A DNA stretch of 64,000 nucleotides from contig CAJUDO010000001.1 in the NCBI GenBank assembly GCA_910585405.1, positions 1 to 64,000 on the forward strand. Direction: 5' to 3'. The translations under genes and the position numbers were made by a program. The stretch comes from an uncultured Peptococcaceae bacterium (GTDB lineage Bacteria > Bacillota > Peptococcia > Peptococcales > Peptococcaceae). The notes below the pieces were generated by a model that saw nothing but the letters and a program-made list of their open reading frames with translations, was not told the origin of the DNA and did not search any database. Shown here piece by piece: positions 52,819 through 62,233 of the stretch (the stretch's first letter is position 1; every line of letters starts with the position of its first letter).

Positions 52819-52841
52819 GGAAAAAAGACTGCAAACTAATT
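52814..52841 (-). promoter_or_regulatory. Conserved 28-bp element, copy 2 (WYL operon)
   Basis: Partner of 50543-50570 with four differences (positions 14, 15, 20 and 25 of the plus-strand reading). Its presence here implies autoregulation of the WYL pair. The remaining gap to 53060 holds only the upstream region of the EcsC-like gene, with an AT-rich stretch and an extended -10-like TGCTAGAAT. Confidence 0.7.
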
Positions 52842-53060
52842 GGAAATTGGCGCAAGGCTGCAACGTATTTAGCAAACAGAAAAGCCGAGATTCTGCTTGC
52901 AATATGCTCCTTTCACCGGACAAACCAGTGAAGATGGGACATATTATTAAACATAGCATTTTAATAAGTTTTTGTTGCTGTAATAATTGAATTATGCTAG
53001 AATACAACAAGAAATTCACATCTTAACAAATGTAAGAAAAATATAGAAAGGTTTCTAAAT

Positions 53061-53921
53061 ATGCCAAAAGATAAACACAAAACAGAAAATCTTTTAATCA
53101 AAGCTAAAAATACGGTTTCTAATGCGGTTAATAATTTTTGTATAGAAGATATTGTGCAACAAGCAATAAAATTGCCTGTTGCACAAATTAATAGAGAAAA
53201 ATTTTTGCACAAAGAGCTAATCAGATACTATCCTGAAGATGTGGTCGATTTAGCAATAAAAAAAAATCCCGCATATGCTGGAATAGAAAAAGAAAGAATC
53301 AGTGAAATATCAAAACAAGTCATAAATTATGAAACTAATAAAGTATCTGCTATTTCTTTTGTAGCAGGTATCCCAGGTGGATTTGCTATGGTTGCCACAG
53401 TACCCGCCGATGTAGCTCAATATTTCGCGTACATGATTCGAGTTATGCAAAAGCTAGCGTATCTTTATGGTTTTGAAGATTTTGAACTTAATGAAGATAC
53501 AATCAACGATGATACAATGAATCAAATAATGATTTTTCTTGGTGTTATGTTTGGCGTTCAAGGTGCAAATGCAGGTGTAAAGAAAATCGCCGATGCAGCT
53601 GCAAAAAAAGTAGCAAAATCATTGGCTCAAAAAACACTTACTAAAGGAACTGTTTACCCCATTATCAAAAAAATTGCTCAAGCAGTTGGAATTAAGATGA
53701 CAAAACAAATTTTTGCAGAAAGTGTTTCTAAAGTAGTCCCAGTCATTGGTGGTGCTGTTACTGGCGGTCTATCTTATATAACATTTAAACCTTGTGCAAA
53801 AAAACTGAAAAACAGTTTCAAAGATTTATATTTATGCGATCCTCTGTATTTTAAAGAATTACGAAACCAAAGTATCATTGATATTGGCACAGGAATTTTT
53901 GACGAAGCCGAAAATAAATAG
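53061..53921 (+). CDS. EcsC-like protein
   Basis: 286 residues. The middle part AISFVAGIPGGFAMVATVPADVAQYFAYMIRVMQKLAYLYGF matches the glycine/proline hairpin of the EcsC family (PF12787 type). A second hydrophobic stretch (VPVIGGAVTGGLSYITF) near residue 235 may insert in a membrane. Lysine-rich ends suggest membrane-peripheral binding. AGAAAGG precedes the ATG. It is divergent from the WYL operon. EcsC proteins have no settled function; some occur near defence or secretion genes. Membership in the RNA-repair island is not implied by orientation alone. Confidence 0.65.
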   Translation: MPKDKHKTENLLIKAKNTVSNAVNNFCIEDIVQQAIKLPVAQINREKFLHKELIRYYPEDVVDLAIKKNPAYAGIEKERISEISKQVINYETNKVSAISFVAGIPGGFAMVATVPADVAQYFAYMIRVMQKLAYLYGFEDFELNEDTINDDTMNQIMIFLGVMFGVQGANAGVKKIADAAAKKVAKSLAQKTLTKGTVYPIIKKIAQAVGIKMTKQIFAESVSKVVPVIGGAVTGGLSYITFKPCAKKLKNSFKDLYLCDPLYFKELRNQSIIDIGTGIFDEAENK

Positions 53922-54589
53922 TAGGAAGGACAACTATTAAAAATCAAGTAGAGAAAAGAGAAATATAATATAAACCTGAATAGTGTGGAGCAGTGGTGCA
54001 AAACGATACGATGGAACCTAGCTGTGCTCAAAGGAAAATTTACATCATCCTCATAGCTACCTGAAGTGACACACAAAAGAGGAGACAATGATACGTATAA
54101 GCTTGTCTAAATTGTTTTTCCGATATGATTGGAAATAGACGCATATGAAACCGGATACAGCAAAAGCTATAACAGTTTCTTCTATGCCGCAAAAAGGATA
54201 GGAGTGTGCGGTAGAAAACAGAACCAGAAGCAGCCACAAAAGTGGGAACGGCGGTATCCAGAACTAATGGTGCCCGTGAAAACATCCAGATTGATGTGAA
54301 AGAGGTGCCGTATTGTTGCGTGAGAGGTGCGTCAAAACGGGATGGAAAGCACTTATATCAATGGATGTATGTACCAGAATTCGATTTGTGTATGGTTTTG
54401 AAAAACACATGCCGGAAACTCGGTAAATAAACACGGTCTGGTGGCCATGTCAGAGATCCTATTTTAGCAACAGCTAACAGTTAACAAAATAGAACCTATT
54501 AATTTCGCATTCGGAATAGCCTTTGTTTATTGAAATGGTTCATATCTATTTACATCACAGATTCTCAGTAAAAATATATCGCGCAAATA
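53922..54589. other. Non-coding stretch with one unsupported short frame
   Basis: About 670 bases. A 62-codon frame at 54242-54430 (+) has no good ribosome site and no recognisable domain; base use differs from neighbouring genes. The area may be the residue of a decayed gene. No repeat, terminator or RNA was recognised before the met promoter. Confidence 0.35.
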
Positions 54590-54618
54590 TTGACATCCTC
54601 CTGCATTCATGCTATAGT
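54590..54618 (+). promoter_or_regulatory. Promoter of the metNIQ operon
   Basis: TTGACA (54590-54595), 17 bases, TATAGT (54613-54618), about 30 bases upstream of the riboswitch. Confidence 0.8.
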
Positions 54619-54646
54619 TTCATAGAATAAAAACATCATAATTTTT

Positions 54647-54763
54647 CTCTTATCCAGAGAGGTGGAGGGACTGGCCCGATGAAACCCGGCAACTGGCCTA
54701 GCAGATGATTCCGCAAGGCGCTGTGCTAAATCCAGCAGATATAAATTCTGGCAGATAAGAACG
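54647..54763 (+). promoter_or_regulatory. SAM-I (S-box) riboswitch
   Basis: The conserved core is readable: CTTATCCAGAGAGGTGGAGG, ACTGGCCCGATGAAACCCGG, CAACTGGCC and the P1 closing strand GATAAG. P1 pairs CTTATC with GATAAG. Its 3' strand (GGCAGAT) can instead pair with ATCTGCC inside the following terminator, giving the standard transcription OFF switch with S-adenosylmethionine. Confidence 0.95.
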
Positions 54764-54772
54764 GTTTGTTTG

Positions 54773-54813
54773 AAAACCCTACCCCATCTGCCGCTAGCAG
54801 TGGGGTTTTATTA
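54773..54813 (+). terminator. Riboswitch-controlled terminator
   Basis: ACCCCA (54781-54786 region) pairs with TGGGGT before a T-rich run. The alternative antiterminator uses ATCTGCC at 54786-54792. Confidence 0.88.
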
Positions 54814-54877
54814 TTTATTGAAACCACGGGCACTGCGCTCTCCATAAATTTTTCATTCTATCAGGAAGGAGTCCACT

Positions 54878-55903
54878 ATGAACCAGCCAATTATACAGAT
54901 TAAGGATCTATATAAAAGTTATCCCAGCAAGAACGGTCTCGCTGTAGCGTTGGAGCATATCAACTTAGATATTTATCCTGGCGAAATTTTCGGCATCATT
55001 GGCATGAGCGGCGCTGGTAAAAGCACATTGGTGCGATGTATTAATTTTTTAGAAAAGCCCACTTCGGGCACAGTTATTTTTGATGGTCAGGATTTGTCGG
55101 CTTTATCACGCAAAGAACTATGTAAGGCCCGGCAATCCATGGGTATGATTTTTCAGCAGTTTAATTTGCTGATGCAGCGCACAGCTTTGCAAAATATCTG
55201 TTTTCCTATGGAAATCGCCGGTACCAAAAAGGAACAGGCCATCGCCCGCGCTAGAGAATTGCTCAAATTGGTCGATATGGAAAACAAAGAAGATGCTTAT
55301 CCCTCCCAGTTATCCGGTGGGCAAAAGCAACGTGTGGCCATCGCTCGCGCTTTAGCTACCAATCCCAAAGTTCTTTTGTGCGACGAGGCTACCAGTGCGC
55401 TGGATCCCAAAACCACCCGAGCCATTTTGAATCTGCTGAAGGACATCAGCAAACGGTTAGGCATCACGGTCATCATCATCACCCATGAAATGGCTGTCAT
55501 CGAGGAGATCTGTCAGCGCGTGGCCATCATCGACAACCATGTCATTGCCGAGACAGGAACGGTGGCCGATGTCTTCTCTCGACCTAAAGAGGAAGCGACC
55601 AAACGCTTGGTTTATCCAGAGGAACGCAAACTGCCCGATTTTCGCTCAGCCCATTGCTACCGTCTGATTTTTGACGGTACTGCTGCCAAAGAACCTGTCA
55701 TCTCCAATATGATTATGGAGTGCAAAACACCGGTTAATATTGTGGCGGCTGATACCCGCGTCATCGAAGGAGAAACCTTTGGACAAATGATCATTCAGAT
55801 TCCCGATGAGGTCAACCAGGTCAACCTGCAGCGAATCTTAGTCTATTTGGAGAATAAACATATTTCTGTGGAGGAGGTATCCGAATGCTTGAATTTATCA
55901 TGA
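54878..55903 (+). CDS. metN: Methionine ABC transporter ATPase MetN
   Basis: 341 residues. The ABC domain has Walker A GMSGAGKST, FQQFNLL Q-loop, signature LSGGQKQRVAIARA, Walker B VLLCDEATSALDP and switch TITHEM-like IIITHEMAV. The C-terminal NIL domain (about 265-341, PVISNMIMECKTPVNIVAADTR) is the methionine-sensing regulatory domain of MetN. AAGGAG precedes the ATG. It powers D/L-methionine import with MetI and MetQ, under the SAM riboswitch upstream. Confidence 0.95.
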   Translation: MNQPIIQIKDLYKSYPSKNGLAVALEHINLDIYPGEIFGIIGMSGAGKSTLVRCINFLEKPTSGTVIFDGQDLSALSRKELCKARQSMGMIFQQFNLLMQRTALQNICFPMEIAGTKKEQAIARARELLKLVDMENKEDAYPSQLSGGQKQRVAIARALATNPKVLLCDEATSALDPKTTRAILNLLKDISKRLGITVIIITHEMAVIEEICQRVAIIDNHVIAETGTVADVFSRPKEEATKRLVYPEERKLPDFRSAHCYRLIFDGTAAKEPVISNMIMECKTPVNIVAADTRVIEGETFGQMIIQIPDEVNQVNLQRILVYLENKHISVEEVSECLNLS

Positions 55904-56574
55904 GCTTGTGTGCCACCACCGCGCAAAACGGACAGATGATTTTGGAGAACACAGGAATTTCCATTTATATTGTGCTGCTCTCCACCTTGTTTTCTTATTT
56001 ATTTGGTATTCCCACAGGCATCGTCCTGGTAGTTACTGCCAAAGATGGGATTCATCCTATGCCTGTATTCAACCAGATTTTAGGCGTTATTGTCAATTTA
56101 TTGCGCTCCGTGCCGTTTTTGCTAATGATTTTTATGATCATGCCCATTACCATGGCCATCACGGGAACTAGCTTCGGCCCCAATGCTACCATCGTGCCGT
56201 TGGTATTCAGTGCAGCGCCTTTCGTGGCGCGGTTGATTGAATCCTCTCTGCGCGAAATTGACTTCGGTGTGATTGAAGCAGCGCAGTCCATGGGCGCCAG
56301 CAACTGGCAAATTATCACCAAGGTTATGCTGCCCGAATCCGGTCCATCTTTGCTGGTAGGCGCTGCCATTGCTGCCACAACGATTTTAGGATATTCGGCT
56401 ATGGCCGGCGTATTGGGCGGCGGCGGATTAGGCGATGTGGCCATTCGTTATGGGTATTACCGCTATGAGAAGCCTTTGATGTATATCTGTATTATTCTGC
56501 TGGTTATCATTACCCAGATTGTGCAGGAAGCAGGCCTGCGCATTTCGGTAAAATCTGATAAACGGCTCCATTAA
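55885..56574 (+). CDS. metI: Methionine ABC transporter permease MetI
   Basis: 229 residues with five membrane segments. The coupling motif EAAQSMGASNWQIITKVMLPES is the EAA loop that contacts MetN, and the N-terminal ENTGISIYIVLLSTLFSYLFGIPTGI fits the family. The ATG lies 19 bases inside the end of metN, behind GAGGAGG, so translation is coupled. Confidence 0.95.
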   Translation: MLEFIMSLCATTAQNGQMILENTGISIYIVLLSTLFSYLFGIPTGIVLVVTAKDGIHPMPVFNQILGVIVNLLRSVPFLLMIFMIMPITMAITGTSFGPNATIVPLVFSAAPFVARLIESSLREIDFGVIEAAQSMGASNWQIITKVMLPESGPSLLVGAAIAATTILGYSAMAGVLGGGGLGDVAIRYGYYRYEKPLMYICIILLVIITQIVQEAGLRISVKSDKRLH

Positions 56575-56642
56575 CTAATTGTGGCTTTCACAGAGCACGC
56601 TCTGTAAGCATATATCAATATTTTTGAGAGGGGATTTTTCCA

Positions 56643-57479
56643 ATGAAAAAATTTGTAACCGTTGCTTTAGTAGCAGCATTATCTGTCGGCTTGCTGGCAG
56701 GATGCGGCGGAAATGACAAAAAAGACGCTGATGCCAATGCAGAAGACAAGGTGATCACCGTTGCCGCTTCTCCATCGCCTCATGCACAGATTTTAACAGA
56801 AGCCGTTGCAGGCGTATTAGAACAGGATGGTTATACTTTGGAAGTAAAAGAATTTACCGACTATGTACAGCCTAATAATGTAGTAGAAAATGGTGAAATT
56901 GATGCCAACTACTTTCAGCATCAGCCTTATCTGGATGATTTCAATGCAGAAAACAACACCCACTTGGTATCTATTGTAGCTGTTCACTATGAGCCATTTG
57001 GTATTTATTCCAAACAGCACGCTTCTTTAGATGAACTAGCTGAAGGCGCTGTAATCTCTGTACCAAACGACACCACCAATGAGGCTCGTGCTTTACAGCT
57101 GTTGCAGGCACAGGGCATCATCACCTTAAAAGAAGATGCGGGTTTGAACGCTACCAAAGCGGATATCGTAGACAACCCATACAATGTAGATATCCAGGAA
57201 GTTGAAGCTGCTGCTCTGCCTCCAACACTGGACAGCGCTGATTTTGCTGTCATCAACGGCAACTATGCAATTCCTGCCGGTTTAAACGTAGCCAATGATG
57301 CATTAGCTTGTGAAGACGCTGCTTCTGAAGCTGCACAAACCTTCGCCAATGTCATTGCCGTAAAAGAAGGGGCAGAAAATTCTGAAAAGATTCAGGCTCT
57401 TGTAAAGGCAATCACCAGCGATGAAGTAAGAGATTATATCAACACCACCTTTGAAGGCGCTGTTGTACCAATTTTCTAA
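56643..57479 (+). CDS. metQ: Methionine-binding lipoprotein MetQ
   Basis: 278 residues. Signal peptide with lipobox LLAGC (Cys near residue 21) for lipid attachment. The mature part is a NlpA-type binding fold (ITVAASPSPHAQILTEAV, NYFQHQPYLDDFNAEN, YEPFGIYSKQHASLDELAEG, NGNYAIPAGLN). It delivers methionine to MetNI. GAGAGGGG precedes the ATG; the terminator follows. Confidence 0.95.
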   Translation: MKKFVTVALVAALSVGLLAGCGGNDKKDADANAEDKVITVAASPSPHAQILTEAVAGVLEQDGYTLEVKEFTDYVQPNNVVENGEIDANYFQHQPYLDDFNAENNTHLVSIVAVHYEPFGIYSKQHASLDELAEGAVISVPNDTTNEARALQLLQAQGIITLKEDAGLNATKADIVDNPYNVDIQEVEAAALPPTLDSADFAVINGNYAIPAGLNVANDALACEDAASEAAQTFANVIAVKEGAENSEKIQALVKAITSDEVRDYINTTFEGAVVPIF

Positions 57480-57496
57480 AATATATTTCTACAGCC

Positions 57497-57537
57497 AAAG
57501 AGGAGCTGGATTCTAAAAAATCCGGCTCCTCTTTTTA
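57497..57537 (+). terminator. Terminator of the metNIQ operon
   Basis: AAAGAGGAGCTGGATT pairs with AATCCGGCTCCTCTTT (one G-T pair), followed by T residues. It may also serve the convergent SPOCS gene. Confidence 0.9.
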
Positions 57538-57542
57538 TACGC

Positions 57543-58688
57543 TTATTCTTCTTTATTCTCTATACCGAACTCAAAATTGCGCATAGAATTGGGCGTTTGC
57601 ATGGAGCTATTCAAATCTCGCATATATTTGAATAAATTTGCTCTGCGAGAACCACGGCTATTCACTACCGATGGATGAACAACCTTGCCTGCTTCTCCAT
57701 TCTTTCGTACAGGACAAACCTCATCACAGGAAGATGCGCTGTCTTCATCTGGTGCGGTCTCCTCTGTTTCTTTTTGCTGCGCTTTTTCTCTATTGCAGCG
57801 CTGCAACTCCTGTATCAATTGCTGCAGCACCATGGCTATCTGCGTATTCAACTGCTCTGACGCTACACGCTTCTCCTTTGAGGTGTCCTCTTGCTTCGTT
57901 TGTGCAGCATCATGCTCCACTCCAGCAGTACACAATACACCATCTCCACAAAACAGGATATGACGACCATCCAGTATCTGTACGGTAATCTCCTGATAAA
58001 AAGGCTCTATGCAATCCAGCTCCTGTAACCCTGCGGGGACATCCCATACCGCTTGCCAGGGACGTTGCTGCTGATAAGCAAATACATTTTCCCCGTGCTG
58101 CTCTCTGTTGGCATACACCAAGGTCAAGTCATATTGACCGCAAGCCTGCAGCTGATTTTCTGCGATATGAAATTCCTCCACCTTAGCTGTAGCTGTGGTC
58201 GCTAGAACTTCTTCACAGTCCGGCCAAGGAAAAGGAAACTCTAATTGCTCTCGCATCTTAAACGAACCAATCATCACCTGGCCGCGCTGCAATTCCTGCT
58301 GCTGACTGATTTGCAGTACAATCTCCAAAAGCAAACAAGTATCAGCAATTTGACCATGACTATACAATAAACGAGCAGCAGCATGTTCCGCTAAGGGTTT
58401 AGGCAATTGCCCCTGCAGTGGAATTTCCGCCGTAAAAGCTTCCTGTTTCCCATTTGTACTGAGATAACCAATTTGCAACACCATGCTTCCGTGAAACTGC
58501 AAACAATCACACGCAGCGGAACTGCTTTGCCAATCTGCTAAAATAATTTCCTGTAACGTTTCCACCTCTTGCTCCGGGATCTGCAGCATTGTTTTGCACA
58601 CGAACGTGTATGCTCGCTGATCCGTCAGGAGTGCCACATCATTCCAAAGACAGGACAGATTTTCACTCTGCACCCCAAACACCTCCAT
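57543..58688 (-). CDS. SPOCS (DUF3794)-like domain protein
   Basis: 381 residues. Two segments look like SPOCS domains: about 20-115 (CLQFHGSMVLQIGYLSTNGK, then AEIPLQGQLPKP) and about 170-265 (QLQACGQYDLTLVYANRE, then QAVWDVPAGLQEL). SPOCS domains occur in spore-coat morphogenetic and SipL-type proteins. The last 110 residues are a low-complexity, Gln/Glu-rich linker with a conserved-looking end (RANLFKYMRDLNSSMQTPN). It lacks a LysM domain. It lies 52 bases downstream of the SpoIIE-type phosphatase gene on the same strand. The family call rests on pattern only. Confidence 0.55.
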   Translation of the reverse strand: MEVFGVQSENLSCLWNDVALLTDQRAYTFVCKTMLQIPEQEVETLQEIILADWQSSSAACDCLQFHGSMVLQIGYLSTNGKQEAFTAEIPLQGQLPKPLAEHAAARLLYSHGQIADTCLLLEIVLQISQQQELQRGQVMIGSFKMREQLEFPFPWPDCEEVLATTATAKVEEFHIAENQLQACGQYDLTLVYANREQHGENVFAYQQQRPWQAVWDVPAGLQELDCIEPFYQEITVQILDGRHILFCGDGVLCTAGVEHDAAQTKQEDTSKEKRVASEQLNTQIAMVLQQLIQELQRCNREKAQQKETEETAPDEDSASSCDEVCPVRKNGEAGKVVHPSVVNSRGSRRANLFKYMRDLNSSMQTPNSMRNFEFGIENKEE

Positions 58689-58740
58689 TGTCCATTTCTT
58701 TATATATATGAAAGTGTACGTATTTTATACCCAAGTTTTT

Positions 58741-59874
58741 TTACAATAAGCAGCTGACAACCACAGTCATGTCATCCCTGTGCAGATTCTCATCGGGGTA
58801 TAATGCTTTATTCCGTTTCTGCTGGCTACGCTGGCGACTGGTGGCAATGGCCAATAAATATTCAGCAGCCAGCTGGGGATTGGTCGTGGGTAAACAGCCG
58901 ATAATTTTTTCCCACTGAAAGCCTTCATCATGCAATTCATATAGCCCATCGCTCATCATGATCAACAAATCGCCCGCTGAAATCTCATGCTCCAGCTGCG
59001 TGGCCTCCACCCGCGGCAAGATTCCTACCGGAAGGGAATCACCGTGGTAAGCTGTCACCTGTTTTCTGTTTTTCACAAAGGACGGCGCGGCACCATATTT
59101 ATACAACTCTATCTTATTACTATTTAAGTTCCACAAGGCGATGTCCATAGTGCTGAACCGCACTCCGCCATATTGAAAAGACAGAACAGTATTGATAATA
59201 TTCAAGGACAAACGCATACTCAAGCCACCGGAGAGCAATGTCTGCAGAAGCTGCACCGCCAGTTTGCTCTGCTGCATTGCTAGCTCTCCGCTCCCCATCC
59301 CGTCGCATAGGATTTGTACCATGCGTCCATCCTGCAAATCCTGAGCGCCCCAACTGTCTCCCGAAACCAATTCCTTTTTGCTGGACGCATAGCCCACCAA
59401 TAATCGCTGAGGATGAGAATCTTCATTATTACTTTGCCGCATGAGCTGCATCTGTTCCCCCAATTGAATCAATTCCTGGGCGATATTTTCTCTATTTTCC
59501 TCTAGCCGGCAATAACGACTTCTCTGTTGCTGATAATTTTCAATCTGATTGAACAGCGCCACCTCCAAAACTCCGGTGCGATGACAGCGTCCTTGAAATT
59601 TGGTAGAAAATGTTGTTTCCCCGCCTAATCCTTGATCTTCCAATACATTGCATGCCGCTGTCAGAGCATCCACCGTATATCCCTGTTCTTCTTCCCAGCA
59701 CCATGTCTTTTTATGGCAGAAAGCACACACCTGCTGATATACCTTGCTATACAATTGCTGCGCCATCTCTTCCTCCGGCTGTGGTTGTTCCAATTCCAAT
59801 TGCTGTACTGCATTTCCCAATTCTATAAAACTGCCGCCCAATTGCGTTAATCTTGCCATTTCCGTTTTCCTCAC
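58741..59874 (-). CDS. SpoIIE-type PP2C phosphatase without membrane domain
   Basis: 377 residues from GTG at 59874, six bases after GGAGGA; the longest frame adds 51 Cys/Phe-rich residues with no ribosome site. About 1-170 match the SpoIIE central region (CHKKTWCWEE, then STKFQGRCHRTGVLEVALFNQIENY). About 175-377 are the PP2C phosphatase with SGDSWGAQ, LCDGMGSGELAMQQS, STMDIALWNL and MMSDGLYE, holding the metal-binding aspartates. In sporulating bacteria SpoIIE dephosphorylates SpoIIAA to activate sigma F and has ten membrane helices at its N-terminus. Here those are missing, so the protein is cytosolic. Confidence 0.85.
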   Translation of the reverse strand: MRKTEMARLTQLGGSFIELGNAVQQLELEQPQPEEEMAQQLYSKVYQQVCAFCHKKTWCWEEEQGYTVDALTAACNVLEDQGLGGETTFSTKFQGRCHRTGVLEVALFNQIENYQQQRSRYCRLEENRENIAQELIQLGEQMQLMRQSNNEDSHPQRLLVGYASSKKELVSGDSWGAQDLQDGRMVQILCDGMGSGELAMQQSKLAVQLLQTLLSGGLSMRLSLNIINTVLSFQYGGVRFSTMDIALWNLNSNKIELYKYGAAPSFVKNRKQVTAYHGDSLPVGILPRVEATQLEHEISAGDLLIMMSDGLYELHDEGFQWEKIIGCLPTTNPQLAAEYLLAIATSRQRSQQKRNKALYPDENLHRDDMTVVVSCLL

Positions 59875-60003
59875 TGTGATTCCTCCATCTGCAAAATCCA
59901 TATGTTTCCATAATACTCCATCACAGCTGTAAAAAATGTCGGATTCACAGAGCAAAAAAAATTTTTTTTGCAAATAATGCCTCTGCCGAAAGTATTTTTT
60001 GCA

Positions 60004-60051
60004 AAACGAAAGGTCACGGCTATACATATGCGTCAGTATAGCTGTGGCCTT
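60004..60051 (-). terminator. Terminator after small unknown gene
   Basis: AAGGCCACAGCTATAC and GTATAGCCGTGACCTT arms (one mismatch region) form a long hairpin on the minus strand, a few bases past the stop at 60058. Confidence 0.75.
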
Positions 60052-60057
60052 CTTTGT

Positions 60058-60369
60058 TTACATTTGCGACTGAAAAACTTTTTCCGCGTCTGCATAAACC
60101 ACGTGATCAATTAACGTATTGTCATACAGATTGGCAAGATTTATCTGATACCATCGTGGCACATTAGTGCAGGCCAGTGTCTCCGTGAGTGAAACGCCAT
60201 AATAAAACCAAGGACTTTCTTCCGTTTCTCGCCAGGAAACCATCCCGAGAATATATAAGGAATTTCCCATATAGTATTCAGCAGAGCTGCGACGTACCGA
60301 CCAAATAGGCTGTTGTTTTAGCATCTCCAAATCCATATTGAAAATTGTTCTGTCTGCTGTAATCTCCAT
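60058..60369 (-). CDS. Small protein of unknown function
   Basis: 103 residues, soluble and rich in Tyr/Trp (PIWSVRRSSAEYYMGNSLYILGMVSW, ESPWFYYGVSLTETLACTNVPRWYQINL). Not recognised. AGAGGG precedes the ATG and a terminator follows, so it is a separate transcription unit upstream of the SpoIIE-type gene. Confidence 0.55.
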   Translation of the reverse strand: MEITADRTIFNMDLEMLKQQPIWSVRRSSAEYYMGNSLYILGMVSWRETEESPWFYYGVSLTETLACTNVPRWYQINLANLYDNTLIDHVVYADAEKVFQSQM

Positions 60370-60520
60370 TAAACGCCCTCTTCTCTATTTTATATCTAGA
60401 TATTATAGCACATTTTTTCTATTCCTTATAGTCCTAAAAATACACTGGAAGTATAATTTACTATAAAAAATGACTCTGCCATAACACAATTATGGTATTT
60501 TTAGAGAATACCTGTGACAT

Positions 60521-60565
60521 AAAAACAGAGATGCAGCAGGAAGGGGTTTCTACTGCATCTCTGTT
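60521..60565 (-). terminator. Terminator of the amidohydrolase gene
   Basis: AACAGAGATGCAG and CTGCATCTCTGTT pair (60525-60565), with T residues after on the minus strand. Confidence 0.85.
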
Positions 60566-60607
60566 GCCAATTGACGGACAAGAATTTTCATTGCCCATCT
60601 TTGTCGT

Positions 60608-62233
60608 TTATTTCGCCTGATAAATGGTCTCGCCGTCTTTGATGGTTTCTAATACTTGAATATCACGGATCTCCATTTTATCTACTTTTAACGGATTCCG
60701 ATCCAGGATAACTAGGTCAGCCCGTTTTCCTGCTTTGATAGAACCCTTCGTGTCTTCCTCAAAATATGCGTAAGCAGAATTGATAGTGATTCCCTTTAAT
60801 GCATCATAAACGCCAACACATTGTTCTGGCCCTATATTCACACCGCCGCGGGTGATTCGGTTTACCGCAGCCCACACACTGTGTAGCAATTTTGGACGTA
60901 CAATAGGCGTATCGGTGTGGAAATTATAAATCAATCCTCTGTCCAGCGCGGACTTCACCGGACTGACTCTGCGTCCCCGTTCATCCCCGAAATTTTTCAA
61001 GTGCACGTCGCCCCAGTACCAAGTATGCGCCACAAAAATAGATGGAATCATCTTCAGTGCTGCCATTCGATCCAACTGATCATCCCTCACTGTCTGACAA
61101 TGAATCATAACCGGACGCAAATTATTTTTGTTTGGGTTCTCTGATGCTGCCAGTTCCTTTTCATAAATGTCCAACAGCTGCTGAGAAGCCGCATCGCCGT
61201 TGCAATGAGTCAACAATTGCTGGTTGTCTGCCAAAGCACGCTTGATGCAAGCGTGTACCTGTTCATCTTGCAGCCACGGATACCCGCAATAATCGCCGGA
61301 ATCCTCATAAGGTTTGCTCATCCATGCAGATTTACCCTGAGGTGAACCGTCCAGCAAAATTTTATAGCCACCGATTTTCACGTGATCTTGATAAACACCT
61401 ACGATATCCTGATTTTCTGCCATCACTCCATCCAAGCCCTCAGGCGTCATGGTCTTCAATGGGCTGGGATAGGTCACAATATCCAGCTTCAGCTTTCCCG
61501 CTTTTCCGGCACGACGCATCATGGCCAATCCTGCTCCAGAGGTTCCGCCGTCTTGCACAGTAGTAATCCCGTTTGCTGCATAAACATCCTGTACTTTTAC
61601 CAGAAGGTCTTCTCCATCTTCTTCTCCGCTAAGTACACTTCTGTCACCTAAGGACAGCAATGCATTTTCTTCCAAATATCCCGTCGGTTCTTTTGTCCCA
61701 GGATAACGGGCGATGACACCGCCTTCTATTTCCGGTGTTTCCTCATTGACATTGGCCAGCTTCAGCATCAAGGAATTGGCCACACCCATATGCCCAGAAG
61801 CATGAGAAATCAAAATGGGATGCACATCAGATGCCCGGTCCAACACTTTTTTGTCCGGATGGACTCCCTCTGCCAAATAGTTATGGTCATACAAACACCC
61901 CATCACCGCTTTCCCAGCAGGAATGTGATGTTCTGCAATAAATTTTTTCAGAATGGATACAATGTCATCAAAATTTTCCGCATCCTCCAGTATTGCTCTG
62001 GTATTATACTGTGGTCCTGCCATTGTTACATGTCCGTGTCCATCTATAAAAGAAGGCATTAATGTTTTTCCTTCTAAATCACGCAATTGGCAGTCAGCAC
62101 TCTTCTGCGCTGCAACTGTATCGTACGCACCTACCGCTTTGATTTTTCCGTCAGCCACCAAAACCGCCTCGGCATAATCTTGTTCTCCTTCCATAGTGAT
62201 TATGTCGCCGTTGAAATACAGTGTTTCCATCAT
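60608..62233 (-). CDS. YtcJ-like metal-dependent amidohydrolase
   Basis: 541 residues from ATG at 62233, six bases after GGAG. The N-terminal beta domain (ETLYFNGDIITMEGEQDYAEAVLVADGKIKAVG) precedes MPSFIDGHGHV, whose His-x-His are metal ligands. LLTHCNGDAASQ and NFHTDTPIV supply further His/Asp ligands, and GSIKAGKRADLVILDRNPL closes the C-terminal beta domain. This is the amidohydrolase-3/YtcJ group, which hydrolyses C-N bonds of unknown substrates. No signal peptide. It stands as a single-gene unit with its own terminator, upstream of an AT-rich gap. Confidence 0.88.
   Translation of the reverse strand: MMETLYFNGDIITMEGEQDYAEAVLVADGKIKAVGAYDTVAAQKSADCQLRDLEGKTLMPSFIDGHGHVTMAGPQYNTRAILEDAENFDDIVSILKKFIAEHHIPAGKAVMGCLYDHNYLAEGVHPDKKVLDRASDVHPILISHASGHMGVANSLMLKLANVNEETPEIEGGVIARYPGTKEPTGYLEENALLSLGDRSVLSGEEDGEDLLVKVQDVYAANGITTVQDGGTSGAGLAMMRRAGKAGKLKLDIVTYPSPLKTMTPEGLDGVMAENQDIVGVYQDHVKIGGYKILLDGSPQGKSAWMSKPYEDSGDYCGYPWLQDEQVHACIKRALADNQQLLTHCNGDAASQQLLDIYEKELAASENPNKNNLRPVMIHCQTVRDDQLDRMAALKMIPSIFVAHTWYWGDVHLKNFGDERGRRVSPVKSALDRGLIYNFHTDTPIVRPKLLHSVWAAVNRITRGGVNIGPEQCVGVYDALKGITINSAYAYFEEDTKGSIKAGKRADLVILDRNPLKVDKMEIRDIQVLETIKDGETIYQAK

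Noticed and set aside
54242..54430. 62-codon frame as a gene
   Set aside because: No credible ribosome site, no domain, and it stands alone in an otherwise non-coding stretch.
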